A stretch of DNA of 28,052 bases from DASWTL01 sp036402155 (GTDB lineage: Bacteria > Bacteroidota > Bacteroidia > Sphingobacteriales > Sphingobacteriaceae), in contig DASWTL010000407.1 of NCBI GenBank assembly GCA_036402155.1, forward strand, positions 1 to 28,052. Direction: 5' to 3'. Within the stretch, counting starts at the first letter, position 1. Every line of letters begins with the position of its first letter. The position numbers and the translations under genes are program-made. Positions 8,479-16,952 of the stretch are shown here, one piece after another. The notes below the pieces were generated by a model. That model was not told the origin of the DNA, did not search any database, and saw only the letters and a program-made list of their open reading frames with translations.

Positions 8479-8486
8479 CAAAAGTA
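8479..8486 (-). promoter_or_regulatory. Candidate -7 box for the DUF2795 gene
   Basis: Read on the minus strand this is TACTTTTG, an exact TAnnTTTG match, 32 nt upstream of the DUF2795 ATG. No TTG is found at the usual -33 spacing. Confidence 0.4.
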
Positions 8487-8527
8487 TAATAAAAATTTTT
8501 AGATTTTAAAATAATTTTCAATCAGTT

Positions 8528-9076
8528 TTAACCTCGCGGTATCCATATACTTTCTTCTATCTGGTTGTCCAGAGCTACTTTTCGTGCAAGTGTAAATAAA
8601 TAATCGCTTAACCGGTTAAGGTAAATGATCACTGTATTATCTACAAAACTTTCTTCATTTAGTTGAACTGTAAGCCGCTCTGCCCTGCGGCAGATACACC
8701 TTGCAATGTGGCAAAATGATACCGTTGTACTTCCACCGGGGAGAATAAAATGTTTAAGTTCCGGTAATTCCTCGTTCATTTTGTCCATCTCTTGTTCCAA
8801 TAACTCAATATCTGAATTTTTGAGATCCGGAATTTTCATTTTTGATTTTTCAGGATCGGATGCCAGCGATGCGCCAATGGTAAATAGGCGGTCCTGAATT
8901 TCTTTCAACATGGTTTTCTGATGAATGGAAAGCGCCTGATCCCGTACTAATCCAATGTAAGAATTTAACTCATCAACAGTACCGTAAGTCTCAATTCTCA
9001 AATGATACTTTGGAACCCGCGTTCCGCCTATTAAAGAGGTATACCCCTTGTCTCCTGTTTTTGTATAAATCTTCAT
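8528..9076 (-). CDS. ATP:cob(I)alamin adenosyltransferase (PduO type)
   Basis: PduO/MMAB-type enzymes move the 5'-deoxyadenosyl group of ATP onto cob(I)alamin, making coenzyme B12. The 182-residue product starts with the ATP-binding signature IYTKTGDKGYTSLIGG (3-18). It continues with YGTVDELNSYIG (31-42), LPGGS, the arginine motif CRRAER and LNRLSDYLFTLAR, the helices of the trimeric four-helix-bundle fold. Length and motifs are normal. No other cobalamin gene lies nearby, so it probably serves B12 salvage or supply to a mutase encoded elsewhere. Some Bacteroidota annotations name this family cob(I)yrinic acid a,c-diamide adenosyltransferase. Confidence 0.95.
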   Translation of the reverse strand: MKIYTKTGDKGYTSLIGGTRVPKYHLRIETYGTVDELNSYIGLVRDQALSIHQKTMLKEIQDRLFTIGASLASDPEKSKMKIPDLKNSDIELLEQEMDKMNEELPELKHFILPGGSTTVSFCHIARCICRRAERLTVQLNEESFVDNTVIIYLNRLSDYLFTLARKVALDNQIEESIWIPRG

Positions 9077-9198
9077 TACGGAGGTGTTTAATGGTCAGTA
9101 TTTAAACTGCTTTTCATTTATTTAAGCAATTAAAGGAAAGTTTTATAAAGATTAAGTGTTGTTGAAAAATTTAAACTTTTCCACGCTTACATAAATTC

Positions 9199-9336
9199 TC
9201 AATGTTTGCAATTTTTTGAAGCTTTCTCATTCAAAAGTGTTTCCAGCTTTTGCAGTTTAGATACCCAAAACCTATCAAAATAATCTATCCATTCCTGCAA
9301 AGCAATGAATCTTGGGGAACCAAATAAAATTCCCAT
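9199..9336 (-). pseudogene. Possible ArsR-regulator tail remnant (45-codon ORF)
   Basis: A short frame starting MGILFGSPRF and ending KNCKH contains LQEWIDYFDRFWVSKLQKLE, close in pattern to the C-terminal helix of the ArsR proteins in this window (VHEWVEQYHKLWTGRLKSLK in one). No helix-turn-helix can be read upstream. The frame stays open through 9334-9380 into the end of the epimerase gene without a regulator-like sequence. It may be a decayed regulator, or a small unrelated gene with a coiled-coil tail. It fills most of the otherwise empty 298 bp between the adenosyltransferase and epimerase genes. Confidence 0.4.
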
Positions 9337-9374
9337 TACCTTGAAATGGTTCAGAAAAGGTTGTGACTTAATAA

Positions 9375-10319
9375 TTAACTCTGCAAAAGGTTATTTTCTA
9401 AAATTTGCCAATCCAGAGCCTCTTTAACAGCTTCCATTGCAGTGTACTTAGGTTTAAAGCCAAGAAGTCGTTTCGCTTTCTCAATACTGCCGTTAGGACT
9501 ATGTGCAATATGATCCCATGTAAGTCTCGCATCATCCTCAGAAACCGCTGTTTTCCATTCATCCCAGCATTGGAACGAAAGATCAGCCTCTTTTTCGAAC
9601 CAGGAAGCTGTATGTACAGCATACCCTCTTAATGTCATTGCCTGCTCAGAGACCACGTGGAAAGCTTCTCCTATTGATTTTGAGGGATTAGTTACTGCCA
9701 AAAGAAATGCGGAAGCCACATCACCCGCATGAACGTGATGCAGAGTTTCCATTCCCATATTGGGTAATGTCAGCTTATCTCCATTAGCGAGAATTCTGAA
9801 CACATCAGGATTTAAGTTCCCGGCAGGATTAATAGGCATCCATCCAGGTCCGGTAATATGACCCGGATGTAAAATAGTAGCGGGGAAACCTTGTTCAGCC
9901 TGCTCCAGTAAATACGATTCTATATCGAGTTTATTTTGGCCGTAATCGCAGATGGGTTTACGGGGCTGACTTTCAGTTGCAGGTACATAATAACTATGGC
10001 CATGTACCCACATGGTTCCGCAGTGAATAAAATGTCCTACTTTTCCTCTCACAGCATTCACAAGCCGTTCTGCGCTGGCCGGAGTAAAACAGATCATATC
10101 TATTATTACATCCGGTAAGAAACTTGATATTTGATCATCAAAATCAGCATTTTCTGTTCGATCCAATGTAATCTGCTGTACATATTTCCATTCTTCAGCC
10201 TGAAAATAAGGTTTTCGTATTTGTCTGCTTACGTTGATGACGGTATGGCCAAGGTTTACTAACTGGGGTACCAGATATGTTCCCACATGGCCGGAGCCGC
10301 CGATAATTACGATTTTCAT
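9375..10319 (-). CDS. NAD-dependent epimerase/dehydratase (extended SDR)
   Basis: The 314-residue protein begins with the Rossmann signature IIGGSGHVGTYL (4-15), GxxGxxG, which binds NAD(P) in extended short-chain dehydrogenases. A YxxxK catalytic pair is visible in DYGQNKLDIE, followed by ILHPGHITGPG, typical of the epimerase/dehydratase group, and a C-terminal substrate-side region ending KRLLGFKPKYTAMEAV. Substrates are usually nucleotide sugars or related carbonyl compounds, and none can be assigned here. It is a single gene with 109 bp separating it from the hemerythrin gene upstream and the possible ArsR remnant downstream. Confidence 0.9.
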   Translation of the reverse strand: MKIVIIGGSGHVGTYLVPQLVNLGHTVINVSRQIRKPYFQAEEWKYVQQITLDRTENADFDDQISSFLPDVIIDMICFTPASAERLVNAVRGKVGHFIHCGTMWVHGHSYYVPATESQPRKPICDYGQNKLDIESYLLEQAEQGFPATILHPGHITGPGWMPINPAGNLNPDVFRILANGDKLTLPNMGMETLHHVHAGDVASAFLLAVTNPSKSIGEAFHVVSEQAMTLRGYAVHTASWFEKEADLSFQCWDEWKTAVSEDDARLTWDHIAHSPNGSIEKAKRLLGFKPKYTAMEAVKEALDWQILENNLLQS

Positions 10320-10428
10320 TCGGATTACAATATAACTATTTTATGTTTGATGAATTTAACAGTGTATATAAACATACTGTAATGTAAATGGCACAACAGA
10401 AGGGGTCATATTCTTAAATAAATGATTC

Positions 10429-10893
10429 TTAATGGAAACATTTATGCGAACCTGCCTTGACTTTAATATATTCTCCGATTAAGATAGCAGTTGGATAAGA
10501 TACCTCTTCTTCAGTTTGGGCATGCATCATGAGCTCATTTGCAAAAGCCACTACATCAGGATAATTCTCTGCAGTTGCATGTTGTATCAGCGTTGTTAAC
10601 GCTGTAATTATTTTTTGATGTTCAATTAACATTTGCGGCAACTCAATTTTCAATTTATCTGTCATTGGAAGCACCTCCTTCATGTCTTCAGAAAACTTCC
10701 CTTCTGAAAGGAGTCGAAGTAATCCTAAAGGAGGAAGAGCAAATTCCTCTTCTTTTAAAAAGTGCGGGTGCATTAACTGAGCCACTGCTTTTGCAGCTTC
10801 CCCGGTTTTTCCTGAAAGCATAGTGGCTTCCCTAAGCTTATCATGTAGTTTTTCATGTTCTATTTTTAGCGGAGATGGTATTTTAAAGTCCAT
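10429..10893 (-). CDS. Hemerythrin-domain protein
   Basis: A 154-residue helical-bundle protein with spaced His and carboxylate ligands of a di-iron site: His13 and His17 (IEHEKLH), His42/His44 with Glu48-50 (MHPHFLKEEE), His92 (IEHQK) and His124 with Glu128 (MHAQTEEE). That is the pattern of cytosolic hemerythrin-like proteins that bind O2 or NO or serve in iron and oxidative-stress responses. It differs from RIC/YtfE by lacking the N-terminal ScdA domain. It is monocistronic, with 335 bp upstream that contain no gene. A regulatory or sensory role is possible but not shown. Confidence 0.88.
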   Translation of the reverse strand: MDFKIPSPLKIEHEKLHDKLREATMLSGKTGEAAKAVAQLMHPHFLKEEEFALPPLGLLRLLSEGKFSEDMKEVLPMTDKLKIELPQMLIEHQKIITALTTLIQHATAENYPDVVAFANELMMHAQTEEEVSYPTAILIGEYIKVKAGSHKCFH

Positions 10894-11228
10894 GATTATA
10901 TGTTTAAAAATTCAACTATTTCTAAAGCACTATTAACCAAAACAGAGGCTATTAGTATGTAAATAGAATGTGATATCATGATTGCTGTGGGAAACTATAA
11001 AAGTAAACAGTAACAAAGAAATAGTCCATGATCTGTATCAGGATAGATATTTCCAATAAAAATCATACAATACAGGGCAAACTCCGCAGTAGCTCTTTGA
11101 GATATATAACTGCTTATGAACAGCTGATAAAGTATAGTTATTGACGAAAATCATGTACAACACTGACTAAGAGTATGTAAGCGAAAATAGTGCACATGTA
11201 ACTTTATGTATTAATATTCACCTCAGGC
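10894..11228. other. Gene-free intergenic stretch
   Basis: This is the divergent intergenic region between the hemerythrin and 2TM genes. It is AT-rich and broken by stops in all frames. I found no exact TAnnTTTG box, no strong hairpin and no tRNA-like fold. It must hold both promoters, but they do not match the consensus closely enough to place. Confidence 0.5.
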
Positions 11229-11504
11229 ATGCAAACTCCGTCCGATAGCCAATTACGGGAACTAGCACGTAAACGGGTTGATTTCCGAGCCCATCTTATT
11301 GTTTACATAGTGACAATAGGTGCTTTATGGATCATCTGGTATTTTACCGGCCAGGAATATTTATGGCCAATTTGGCCAATGGCAGGTTGGGGAATCGGTC
11401 TCATTTTCCACTATGTGTTCGATTACCGTTCATCCCGGCTACTTTCGGAAGAGGAAGAATTCAGAAAACTAAAAAGGGATCTGGAAGAACATCAAAAAGA
11501 GTGA
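11229..11504 (+). CDS. 2TM-domain protein
   Basis: The 91-residue protein has two membrane helices (about 22-40 and 47-65) flanked by an Arg-rich N-terminus (ELARKRVDFRAHL) and a charged, probably coiled-coil C-terminus (about 73-91). The motif RVDFRAHLIVY, then WPIWPMAGWGIGL and HYVFDY, is the 2TM domain often found alone or fused to histidine kinases in Bacteroidota. Its function is unknown; membrane anchoring or signalling through the coiled coil is a guess. It is the only plus-strand gene between ispD and the HxlR regulator. The 282 bp after it hold nothing that I recognise. Confidence 0.85.
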   Translation: MQTPSDSQLRELARKRVDFRAHLIVYIVTIGALWIIWYFTGQEYLWPIWPMAGWGIGLIFHYVFDYRSSRLLSEEEEFRKLKRDLEEHQKE

Positions 11505-11786
11505 AGGATTCGGACTTATTATTAAACCAGTTCTGTTGGATGTCCAAATCGTTGCTTCATCAAGTTTGTTTTAGGAATATTAAATACAAAATACTATTTG
11601 GGGTTCACCTCATGATCTTACAAAAGTTAGTTTTCGAAAAGCCTGCTTCAGTTTGTTCGAGACAATCGGTTTGTAAATCTATTTCTAAAAAATTCATGTT
11701 TGACTTAACTAATTGAAGATCATCCGATTGGTTATTCCACCGATATCAGTCAAATCCCGGATTTTGCCCACACCAGGCAACGCTAC

Positions 11787-12365
11787 TTAATCATCCAATC
11801 CCTTCCCATTCAGTATGTGTGGTATATATTTTTCAATCCTTGCTTCCCGGGTTTTAGTTTGTTTGGCAGAAGAAAAATAAAGGAGATACCCCCTTTGCCT
11901 GCCTGGTGTCAACGCTTCGAAAGCACTTTTCAAAGCGGGTAAATCAGTTAATTTATTCTGGAATTCAACAGGCATATTGAATTCTCTGGTCTTCTTAAAT
12001 TCCACCTTCATGCCGGATTTTTCCACCTCAAGAGCCTCATAAACATAGGCTTTTATAACTGGTTCCAGTTCAATAACTTCACCAATATTAGTAAACCTGA
12101 TCTGACGCGCGGCCTGAACATTTTCGGTTTGCCGTATTAGTATGTTTTTGGAATCTTTCAACAACGCTCCTTTAAAAAACAATAGTGCAAAATACTCCTT
12201 AAAGCCATGTATTAAAACAATATTGTTTTTTTGAAAAGTATAACAAGGGCAACCCCACTTCAATTCTTCAGTAAGTCCACAGTCGAGTATAAGTGTTCTC
12301 AATTTCTCATACTCTTTTTTCCACTGTTCGGCTTTACTAAAGAAGGAATCAACCTTTGGATTCAT
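11787..12365 (-). CDS. YdeI/OmdA-family protein
   Basis: A 192-residue protein with an N-terminal DUF1801-like fold (residues 15-100: WKKEYEKLRTLIL, ELKWGCPCY, GFKEYFALLFFKG) and a C-terminal YdeI/OmpD-associated domain whose signature LTPGRQRGYLLYFSSAKQ (about 152-169) and KTREARIEKYIPHIL are clear. Family members are loosely linked to bacteriocin or antimicrobial-peptide protection and stress; the mechanism is unknown. It lies 76 bp after the DoxX gene and is likely the last gene of the ArsR-SRPBCC-DoxX-YdeI unit. The DUF1801-fold protein at 19379-19747 shares the N-terminal domain type. Confidence 0.88.
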   Translation of the reverse strand: MNPKVDSFFSKAEQWKKEYEKLRTLILDCGLTEELKWGCPCYTFQKNNIVLIHGFKEYFALLFFKGALLKDSKNILIRQTENVQAARQIRFTNIGEVIELEPVIKAYVYEALEVEKSGMKVEFKKTREFNMPVEFQNKLTDLPALKSAFEALTPGRQRGYLLYFSSAKQTKTREARIEKYIPHILNGKGLDD

Positions 12366-12441
12366 TTGTCAGCTTGTTTTAAATCGTATTTGCGATGTCG
12401 CCTCAAGACGATCATCAATCGAAGGCAATTTGTTTATTCCA

Positions 12442-12822
12442 TTATAATGCTGCAGCGATTTTCCTGCCTGCAGGCCTGAAATACCATGATATGATGGTAA
12501 GCACCAGCAACAATATGGGGCCAAAAAATTCTCCTGGTTCACTTCCGCTGGCTGCATGCGATATAACAGCCCCAGACATGGCCAGGAAAAAACCCGCATA
12601 CGCCCATTCTTTCAGCACTGGAAATCCTGGAATAAGTACTGCCACAACTCCCAAAATTTTCCAAATACCAAGTATTATCAAAAAATAGGCAGGGTAGCCT
12701 AAACGCGACATTAAATCTATTTCCTGCGGCATGTTTAATAACTGAACTATGCCCGTTGAAAGCATCCCTAATGCCAACCATGCGGTTGCGATCCAATAAA
12801 TTAGTTTGTTTCTTTTTGTCAT
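12442..12822 (-). CDS. DoxX-family membrane protein
   Basis: The 126-residue protein consists of four hydrophobic helices, with the DoxX-like pattern IYWIATAWLALGMLSTGIVQ, then RLGYPAYFLIILGIWKILG and WAYAGFFLAMSGAVISH. DoxX-like proteins are small inner-membrane proteins linked loosely to redox or quinone metabolism. Its ATG shares four bases with the stop of the SRPBCC gene (ATGA overlap, 12819-12822), which signals translational coupling. This makes it part of the ArsR-controlled operon. A short charged tail (RPAGRK) follows the last helix. Confidence 0.88.
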   Translation of the reverse strand: MTKRNKLIYWIATAWLALGMLSTGIVQLLNMPQEIDLMSRLGYPAYFLIILGIWKILGVVAVLIPGFPVLKEWAYAGFFLAMSGAVISHAASGSEPGEFFGPILLLVLTIISWYFRPAGRKIAAAL

Positions 12823-13292
12823 GTGGTTATTTTTAATTTATTAACTATTTCCTGCAAACGGTTATGTGCCATGTTTATGCCCATAGCAAATGGCAACTGC
12901 AACAGCTGGTCTCTGAGTTCAACTGACCGGAATATGATATGCATACTTAGTTTACTGGTATCGTCAGTTAGTTTTTCAAACTCCAGAAACTCAAGCTGTA
13001 CACCGAAAGGCGTATTTTCCATTTCAAATGTCCGTATGATCTTTTGGTTCGGCACGAAATCGTGAATAGTTCCACTAAAACCATGCTTATTCCCCTTAGG
13101 ATCGGTAGTTACAAACTGATAGCCGCCTTGCCTTTTATTTTCAAGCTTCAATACTTTTGTGCCCATCCATTGCTCAACTATTTCAGGATCTTCATAGGCC
13201 TTAAAAAGTAATTCAAGCGGTAAATCAAACTCCCGTGTTATTAACAATTCCTGCCTGGCATCTTTGGCCTGAACTTTTGTTTTTTGTTCCAT
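12819..13292 (-). CDS. SRPBCC/AHSA1-domain protein
   Basis: The 157-residue protein has the START-like AHSA1 fold. It opens with LLITREFDLPLELLFKAYEDPE, followed by VEQWMG, the central strand GTIHDFVPNQKIIRTFEME and a long C-terminal helix. Such proteins carry a hydrophobic cavity for a small ligand; many are paired with an ArsR repressor and have no assigned substrate. The repressor gene ends 6 bp upstream and DoxX overlaps its stop, so the three are one transcript. The fold is shared with the proteins at 18076 and 24211, but their sequences are clearly different. Confidence 0.92.
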   Translation of the reverse strand: MEQKTKVQAKDARQELLITREFDLPLELLFKAYEDPEIVEQWMGTKVLKLENKRQGGYQFVTTDPKGNKHGFSGTIHDFVPNQKIIRTFEMENTPFGVQLEFLEFEKLTDDTSKLSMHIIFRSVELRDQLLQLPFAMGINMAHNRLQEIVNKLKITT

Positions 13293-13298
13293 AGCAAT

Positions 13299-13622
13299 CT
13301 ATTTTTTTTGTTTGTAAGTCTTCATTATCGACTCAAGCTTATTAAACCTGTCATCCCACATTTTCCTGAAGGGTTCGATAAAATCCGCTATTTGCTTCAT
13401 CTTCCTGGGATTTAAGTGATAATATATTTCCCTGCCACTTTGCTCCTGTTTAAGCAATTCGCATTCGGTTAATATTTGTATGTGTTTTGAAATTGTTTGC
13501 CTGGAGGAATCAAAGTTTTCAGCTATTGCTGAGGGTGTCAAGGCCTGAAGGGTAACCAATGTGAGTATAGCCCTCCGTGTAGGGTCGGCTATGGCTTGAA
13601 ATACATCTCTTCTTAATTCCAT
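13299..13622 (-). CDS. ArsR-family repressor (SdpR-like), first copy
   Basis: The 107-residue winged-helix protein begins MELRRDVFQAIADPTRRAIL, the signature of the SdpR/ArsR group without metal-binding cysteines. The HTH is about residues 30-51 with recognition helix SRQTISKHIQI, and the C-terminal helix (about 78-100) should dimerise. It likely represses its own promoter: the ATG lies about 12 bp from a half-site array that covers the -7 box. The SRPBCC gene starts 6 bp downstream. A second such regulator sits at 18605-18934 with an operator of the same geometry. The inducing signal is unknown. Confidence 0.93.
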   Translation of the reverse strand: MELRRDVFQAIADPTRRAILTLVTLQALTPSAIAENFDSSRQTISKHIQILTECELLKQEQSGREIYYHLNPRKMKQIADFIEPFRKMWDDRFNKLESIMKTYKQKK

Positions 13623-13633
13623 ATGAAGCTATT

Positions 13634-13670
13634 TGACTGCAAATATAAACGCAGTCATTTAACTGCGCAA
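13634..13670 (-). promoter_or_regulatory. Promoter and dyad operator of the first ArsR operon
   Basis: On the minus strand the -7 box is TATATTTG (13640-13647) and the -33 TTG lies at 13668-13670 with a 20-nt spacer. TGACTGC (13634-13640) and GCAGTCA (13651-13657) form a perfect 7-bp inverted repeat with a 10-nt centre that holds the -7 box. GCAGT (13651-13655) and ACTGC (13662-13666) form a second dyad with a 6-nt centre. A bound repressor would block the promoter. Long A/T tracts (13671-13696) lie just upstream and may act as an UP-like element. Confidence 0.8.
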
Positions 13671-13796
13671 TTTTTTTTTAAAATTTTTTTTAAAATTCGG
13701 GATGGTTCAAGCTCCCTGGCCTAAGATTCTGTTATAAACAAATGAAACCGCCAAAAAACTCTGTATCTGATCTGTGAAATGAGGTCATGCGATAAT

Positions 13797-13812
13797 ATCT
13801 GCAAATGCAGAT
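13797..13812. repeat. Perfect 16-bp palindrome after rph
   Basis: ATCTGCAAATGCAGAT has 7-bp arms around two bases and lies 22 bp beyond the rph stop. The loop is too small for a good terminator hairpin. It could be a protein-binding dyad or chance. Confidence 0.35.
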
Positions 13813-13833
13813 GGAACATCAGGAATATATTGA

Positions 13834-16458
13834 TTATAGTAGTTCTATAAATCCATCCGTTCCATTTACACGAATTTTCTGTCCGTCCTTGATAAGCCTG
13901 GTAGCATTCTCTACTCCCACAACAGCCGGCAATCCATATTCGCGTGCAATAACAGCTCCATGGGTCATTAATCCGCCCACTTCGGTAACCAGTCCCTTTA
14001 TGGAAACAAATAATGGTGTCCAGCTGGGGTCTGTAAAGGTGGTGATTAAAATGTCTCCGTCTTCCATTTCCGCATCTTCCATGTTGAAGATAACACGTGC
14101 CCTTCCCTCAATCACGCCGGAAGAAACAGCCAGCCCTGCGATAGCGTCGGCCGGGAGATTTTCCCGTTTAAACATACCTGTGATGACTTCACCATCAGAT
14201 GTCATAACACGTGGAGGCCTTAGTTTTTGATATAACCTATACTCCTCTTTCCGCTTTTCGATAACATCGTAATTCAGTTTCTTTGTAAGTATTATCTCTT
14301 TAAGTTCTTCAATATTCAGGTAGTAAATATCTTCTTTTTCATGAACCACGCCCGATTGTACAAGTTGTTCAGCTTCTTTCAGTAAAGCCTGCTTATAAAC
14401 CCAGTACCGGCTAATGATGGCATACTTTGGATATTCGCGATAACCGGCGTAATTCCGGACCAGATCGATCATTCGTTTTGTTTCTTTTGCCTTTTGTTCA
14501 CCGTCAGGTAATTGCTTCAACCGTCCTAGTAACTCTTGTTCTTTTTTTAAAGCCTCCTGTCGTCCCTGTTCAAACCTCCGGCTTCCGGCTCCAGCATCAA
14601 AGTTTTTGATATTACTAAGAATTAAGGGTAACAGTGTAATTGGTTTTTCGCTCCAACGAACCCTGGTAATATCAATTTCTCCGACACATCTCATTCCATA
14701 CTTGTTGAGATAAGAAGTGATTGCCTCTTGGGTTTCCACTCCACCATCGAACTTAACCAATTCATCCAAAAAGTTATCATCTTTTACCTGTTTTAAATAC
14801 TCGATTACTTCCGGATACGGACGGATCACATCCGCTACATTCAATAAGTCGAGGCCCATTTCTGAAGTAATATTGTTCGGTGCAGATTGAGAGATAGTGT
14901 CAGCTGCATTTTTCTCCCCTAACCATTCGCTCATTTTTTCATTGATCCAGGACGCAGCATTCATTCCAGTCATAATAACACCAAAACTTCGTGGGTCGGA
15001 TGTGCTTTTTTTCAATTGCCCGATATCTTCCAGGATAAAATCCAATAGTTTCGCCCCTGATTCCTTTTGGATGTTTTGCTTCAATTCTTCTAACGATAGT
15101 TGACTACTCCTGATTAGATCTGAAACGATTGTTGGGTCGTATTCGTTCAGTGCCTGATAATCAGGAAGTGATCCGGCTTTATTGCTTTGGACTAAATCTG
15201 GATCTTTTTTAAGAACCGGTAACACGTTTATAAAATCTCCTCTTTCAATAATAGTGATTAGAGCGTCTTTGAAGAGCGGATCGAATTTACCCAGGGTATT
15301 TAATATTGTATCTCTGCTGTCAGGTGAGGCAAGCATAGGTGTAACGTCAACAAACAATCTTCCCCCTGCTGTACGCGTTTTTGCCGGAGTCATTAACAAC
15401 CAAAACGATAATCCCAATGGTTTCATAGCATCAGTCATCATTTGTTGATGGCCGACAGATATATAAATATGATTTTCCTGGTCAACCGATTCAGGTATCG
15501 GAAATAATGTAGTTATTGGCCTGCTCTGAACAATATAAATCTTATTGTCAGCCAAACACCATTCGATGTCCTGAGGGCAGCCGAAATGGTTCTCGATCTT
15601 TCTGCCGATGTGCTCAAGTTGCAGGATCTGTTCATCCGTTAGCGATTGCTTATTCCGGCGCTCAGGTTCTATCTCCTGTTCTTCCGTACCACCATCTTTC
15701 AGGGCATGAATTGCTAATTTCTTCTCAGATATCTTCTTTTCTATGATCTTGCCGTTACGCACTTTATAATTATCCGCATTCACAAGACCGGAGACCAGGG
15801 CCTCACCAAGGCCAAAGCCGGCATCAATAGATAATATTTTACGATTAGAAGTTACAGGATCTGCAGTAAACAAAATCCCCGCCGACCGGGGAAAGACCAT
15901 TTTCTGAACAACTACAGACATGCCGATTTTACGGTGGTCGAAGCCGTTTTGCAGACGGTATATAACTGCCCGTTCGGTGTATAGTGATGCCCAGCATTTG
16001 CTGATGTGTTTCAGAATTTCCGCTTTTCCAAGAATATTCAAATAAGTATCCTGTTGGCCAGCAAAGGAGGCTGCCGGCAAATCCTCTGCAGTTGCGCTGG
16101 ATCGTACCGCATAGGCATTTTTTTCACCAAGTTCATTAAGAAAGTGGCTGATCTCTTCAATAATATCCCGGGGAATGACTATCCCTTCAATGACCCTGCG
16201 AATCTCACCGCTGAGTTCACTGATCCTATCATGCTCTTCTACCTTTAGAAGCGATAACCGTTCAAGTAAACAATTAACCGATGATGCTTCCTCTATAATT
16301 CTTTTAAAGGCTTCAGTAGAAATACAAAAGCCATCGGGTACACATATTTCTTCAATCCCGGAAAGTTCTCCCAGATTTGCGCCTTTACCCCCTGCTATTG
16401 CAAGATTTGATTTATCGATCTCCTTAAATCCAAGAACGTATGAGCTCATTTTCTTCAT
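13834..16458 (-). CDS. rph: Rifamycin-inactivating phosphotransferase
   Basis: Rph uses ATP to phosphorylate a hydroxyl of the rifamycin ansa bridge, which abolishes binding to RNA polymerase. The 874-residue length fits. It has an N-terminal ATP-grasp domain (about 1-320: GGKGANLGEL with Lys25, AVRSSATAEDLPAASFAGQQ with Arg119, DIEW with Glu299, QSRPIT), then a drug-binding domain (about 330-765, with GHQQMMTDAMKPLGLSFW and the motif RPYPEVIEYLK), and a swivelling phosphohistidine domain with His833 in GGLMTHGAVIAREYGLP. The middle domain is what separates Rph from PEP synthase. The MarR gene ends 8 bp upstream, so they share a transcript. A Rph-like enzyme with another substrate is the main alternative. 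Confidence 0.87.
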   Translation of the reverse strand: MKKMSSYVLGFKEIDKSNLAIAGGKGANLGELSGIEEICVPDGFCISTEAFKRIIEEASSVNCLLERLSLLKVEEHDRISELSGEIRRVIEGIVIPRDIIEEISHFLNELGEKNAYAVRSSATAEDLPAASFAGQQDTYLNILGKAEILKHISKCWASLYTERAVIYRLQNGFDHRKIGMSVVVQKMVFPRSAGILFTADPVTSNRKILSIDAGFGLGEALVSGLVNADNYKVRNGKIIEKKISEKKLAIHALKDGGTEEQEIEPERRNKQSLTDEQILQLEHIGRKIENHFGCPQDIEWCLADNKIYIVQSRPITTLFPIPESVDQENHIYISVGHQQMMTDAMKPLGLSFWLLMTPAKTRTAGGRLFVDVTPMLASPDSRDTILNTLGKFDPLFKDALITIIERGDFINVLPVLKKDPDLVQSNKAGSLPDYQALNEYDPTIVSDLIRSSQLSLEELKQNIQKESGAKLLDFILEDIGQLKKSTSDPRSFGVIMTGMNAASWINEKMSEWLGEKNAADTISQSAPNNITSEMGLDLLNVADVIRPYPEVIEYLKQVKDDNFLDELVKFDGGVETQEAITSYLNKYGMRCVGEIDITRVRWSEKPITLLPLILSNIKNFDAGAGSRRFEQGRQEALKKEQELLGRLKQLPDGEQKAKETKRMIDLVRNYAGYREYPKYAIISRYWVYKQALLKEAEQLVQSGVVHEKEDIYYLNIEELKEIILTKKLNYDVIEKRKEEYRLYQKLRPPRVMTSDGEVITGMFKRENLPADAIAGLAVSSGVIEGRARVIFNMEDAEMEDGDILITTFTDPSWTPLFVSIKGLVTEVGGLMTHGAVIAREYGLPAVVGVENATRLIKDGQKIRVNGTDGFIELL

Positions 16459-16466
16459 CTTAACAA

Positions 16467-16922
16467 TTATTTATGGTGAAGTTGATTTGTTGTTTCATTC
16501 ATTACCTCAATTGCTTTTAAAAAGTAATTTTCTATAATTTCAAGCTCCTTTTTGGAGAATGAAGCAATCAATTGCTCTGTTTTTTTCCTGAATTCTTCGT
16601 AAAGCGGTTCTAATAGTGCCATTATATTTTCAGTATTTGGTACAATGATCACCTTCCGTCTGTCATCTTTGGCAAATTGTCTTTTTACTAATTTTTTCTT
16701 TTCAAATCTGTCAATTAAACCAGTAACTGCACCTGTAGTCAAGCCTGTTAAATTAGATAGTTCTCCTGCCGTCATTTGCCCTTGTTGTATCAAAAATCCC
16801 AGGTATTTATGGTCAGTTCCGGAAAGCCCTGCCTTTTGGGCAATAGCCTCATGCATTTGAATAGAGGTGTATGAATATTGCTGGTTCAATTTTCTTATTC
16901 TATTGTTTGCGTCCTGATCCAT
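16467..16922 (-). CDS. MarR-family regulator next to rph
   Basis: The 151-residue winged-helix protein has the MarR layout: an N-terminal dimerisation helix, HTH (about 51-74, TAGELSNLTGLTTGAVTGLI), a wing with DDRRK (86-90) and C-terminal dimerisation helices. MarR proteins usually repress their own operon and release DNA on binding a phenolic or antibiotic-like ligand. It is the first gene of a two-gene unit with rph (8-bp gap) and has a good promoter just upstream, so control of rph by a drug or drug-like ligand is a reasonable inference that is not shown by sequence. Confidence 0.93.
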   Translation of the reverse strand: MDQDANNRIRKLNQQYSYTSIQMHEAIAQKAGLSGTDHKYLGFLIQQGQMTAGELSNLTGLTTGAVTGLIDRFEKKKLVKRQFAKDDRRKVIIVPNTENIMALLEPLYEEFRKKTEQLIASFSKKELEIIENYFLKAIEVMNETTNQLHHK

Positions 16923-16952
16923 ATATATCTTATCTAGTAATTATCTTAGCAA

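Noticed and set aside
9077..9084. GGAGGTG resembling a Shine-Dalgarno site
   Set aside because: It is on the plus strand, where no gene starts; Bacteroidota rarely use such sites.
12395..12688. 97-codon plus-strand frame opposite the DoxX gene
   Set aside because: Antisense shadow of a membrane-protein gene with a conserved pattern and an ATGA overlap to its neighbour.
13671..13696. Long T/A homopolymer runs as a terminator
   Set aside because: There is no stem before them on either strand; they are better seen as upstream A/T tracts of the ArsR promoter.
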